Assembly: GCA_001600695.1 (NCBI GenBank)
Contig: BCKQ01000004.1
Location: 124,001 to 188,000 of the forward strand
Reading direction: 5' to 3'
DNA from: Ascoidea asiatica
Lineage: Eukaryota > Ascomycota > Saccharomycetes > Ascoideales > Ascoideaceae
Length of the DNA stretch: 64,000 nucleotides
This document shows, piece by piece, positions 63,211 through 64,000 of this stretch. Positions within the stretch are counted from its first letter, which is position 1, and each line of letters begins with the position of its first letter. The notes beneath the pieces are model-generated. The model made no database searches. It saw only the letters and a program-made list of their open reading frames with translations, and was not told the origin of the DNA. The position numbers and the translations under genes are program-made.

Positions 63211-64000
63211 ATGACTGAAACTATTAAATCTTCATCCAAACAATTTAATGACAACATTGCCTTAAACGAAGTTACATTTGATAAAATGGATAAACAAATT
63301 CGATCAGTTAGTTAATCAATCCAGAAACTAAGATCTGATATTAGCGAAAGATTTAAAAATCAATATTCAAATAGACTTAAATACAGTAAGCATTTTGATG
63401 ATTTAAGATTTGCTATTACAAATCAAACATCGGATATAGATTTTATTAAAGATATGCCTAAATCCATTACATCTTCTTTATCTAAAGCTTCTACAATTAA
63501 TGATCCTGTTGCTCAAGTTAAACAAGAAGATGCTTCTGCTTCAGACACAACTAGTGCTACAGGTAATAAAAATGTTGCTGCTCATCCAAATGTCAATACT
63601 ACTGATGATGCTGATAACACTAGATTTTTTGAAACTGAAGACAAAATCAAAGAAGAAATTCTTAAATCACCAAGTATACCAGCTGCTGCTCCAAAAGTTC
63701 AAAAGCTTGCCCAAGGTTTTCAAGCACCCAACCAAAATAACCAGAACATATTCACCGAACTGAATGAGGTTAATAACTGGAGATATGATGTCAATCAAAT
63801 TAAATTTGATGAAATAACGATTGAGTCTGCTGCTTGGGCGAATCCAAAAATTGAAAGTATTTTACTTCGGCCAGGTATGGCAATAAACAGAGATACTTCT
63901 GGTATTGGTATGGATGGTACTTCAAAACCACCAAAATTAAAACAAAATTTAATTATTGAAGGAAGACAAGATAGAACATTAATTCTAAAATTACAATCTA
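63211..64000 (+). pseudogene. Gag-like open frame with in-frame stop, truncated by window end
   Basis: Starting at ATG 63211 one frame runs to the right edge, interrupted only by TAA at 63313-63315 after 34 codons. The product is polar, with a Lys/Gln/Ser N-terminus (KQFNDNIALNEVTFDKMDKQ), a Pro/Ala-rich middle (SPSIPAAAPKVQKLAQG), then LNEVNNWRYDVNQIKFDE and LIIEGRQDRTLILKL. A hydrophobic NW segment after a disordered start is what a yeast Ty1/copia Gag N-terminus looks like, and the upstream region is LTR-like. No capsid or nucleic-acid motif is reached inside the window, so a decayed host gene is not excluded. Confidence 0.33.

Noticed and set aside
63500-63763. 87-codon Leu/Gln-rich open frame
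   Set aside because: Shadow of the Gag-like frame that runs from 63211; different phase and low-complexity translation.

Overview
The window is nuclear DNA from a budding yeast (Saccharomycotina). Evidence: 22 recognisable single-copy yeast genes at high density, few introns all sitting at the 5' ends of genes, GTAAGT or GTATGT donors with CTAAC-type branch sites, and very AT-rich codons with long Asn/Ser runs. It is not Saccharomyces cerevisiae. RPB2, TYR1 and YKU70 carry introns here. A glycolipid-transfer-protein gene is present. Ku70 keeps a SAP-like tail. There is a TEC1-type TEA factor with a very long upstream region. CTG codons are so rare, and absent from the conserved stretches I checked, that the CTG decoding (Leu or Ser) cannot be read from this window.

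Layout, left to right: RPB2 (+), an unnamed long disordered protein with a C-terminal glutaredoxin-like fold (+), VPS17 (-), elongation factor 2 (-), an exomer BCH1/BUD7-type subunit (-), MOT1 (+), ADE8 (-), ALG6 (+), TYR1 (-, spliced), an ATG33/SCM4-type membrane protein (+), TRS33 (-), IFM1 (+), a SAC7/BAG7-type RhoGAP (-), a YBL028C-type nucleolar protein (-), RPL19 (+, spliced), GLTP (+), TEC1 (-), APL1 (+), a YOX1/YHP1-type homeodomain factor (+), YKU70 (+, spliced), MSS51 (-) and OCT1 (+). A possible degraded LTR-retrotransposon 5' end runs off the right edge. Genes are housekeeping units, not an operon or cluster. The only functional pairings suggested by position are the divergent mitochondrial pair MSS51/OCT1 and the divergent ribosome pair YBL028C-like/RPL19. 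VPS17, BCH1-like, TRS33 and APL1 are all trafficking genes but are scattered.

Intergenic DNA is AT-rich with discrete GC-richer islands, mostly upstream of genes. The most striking is near 51.9-52.1 kb, where three successive hairpins can be read by eye; it is a candidate structured RNA. The TEC1-APL1 gap (3.9 kb) is by far the largest gene-free stretch. I see no tRNA, rRNA, CRISPR or complete mobile element. No clearly new biological system is demonstrated; the best leads are the structured island at 52 kb, the repeat-bearing glutaredoxin-like protein, and the possible retroelement at the right edge.
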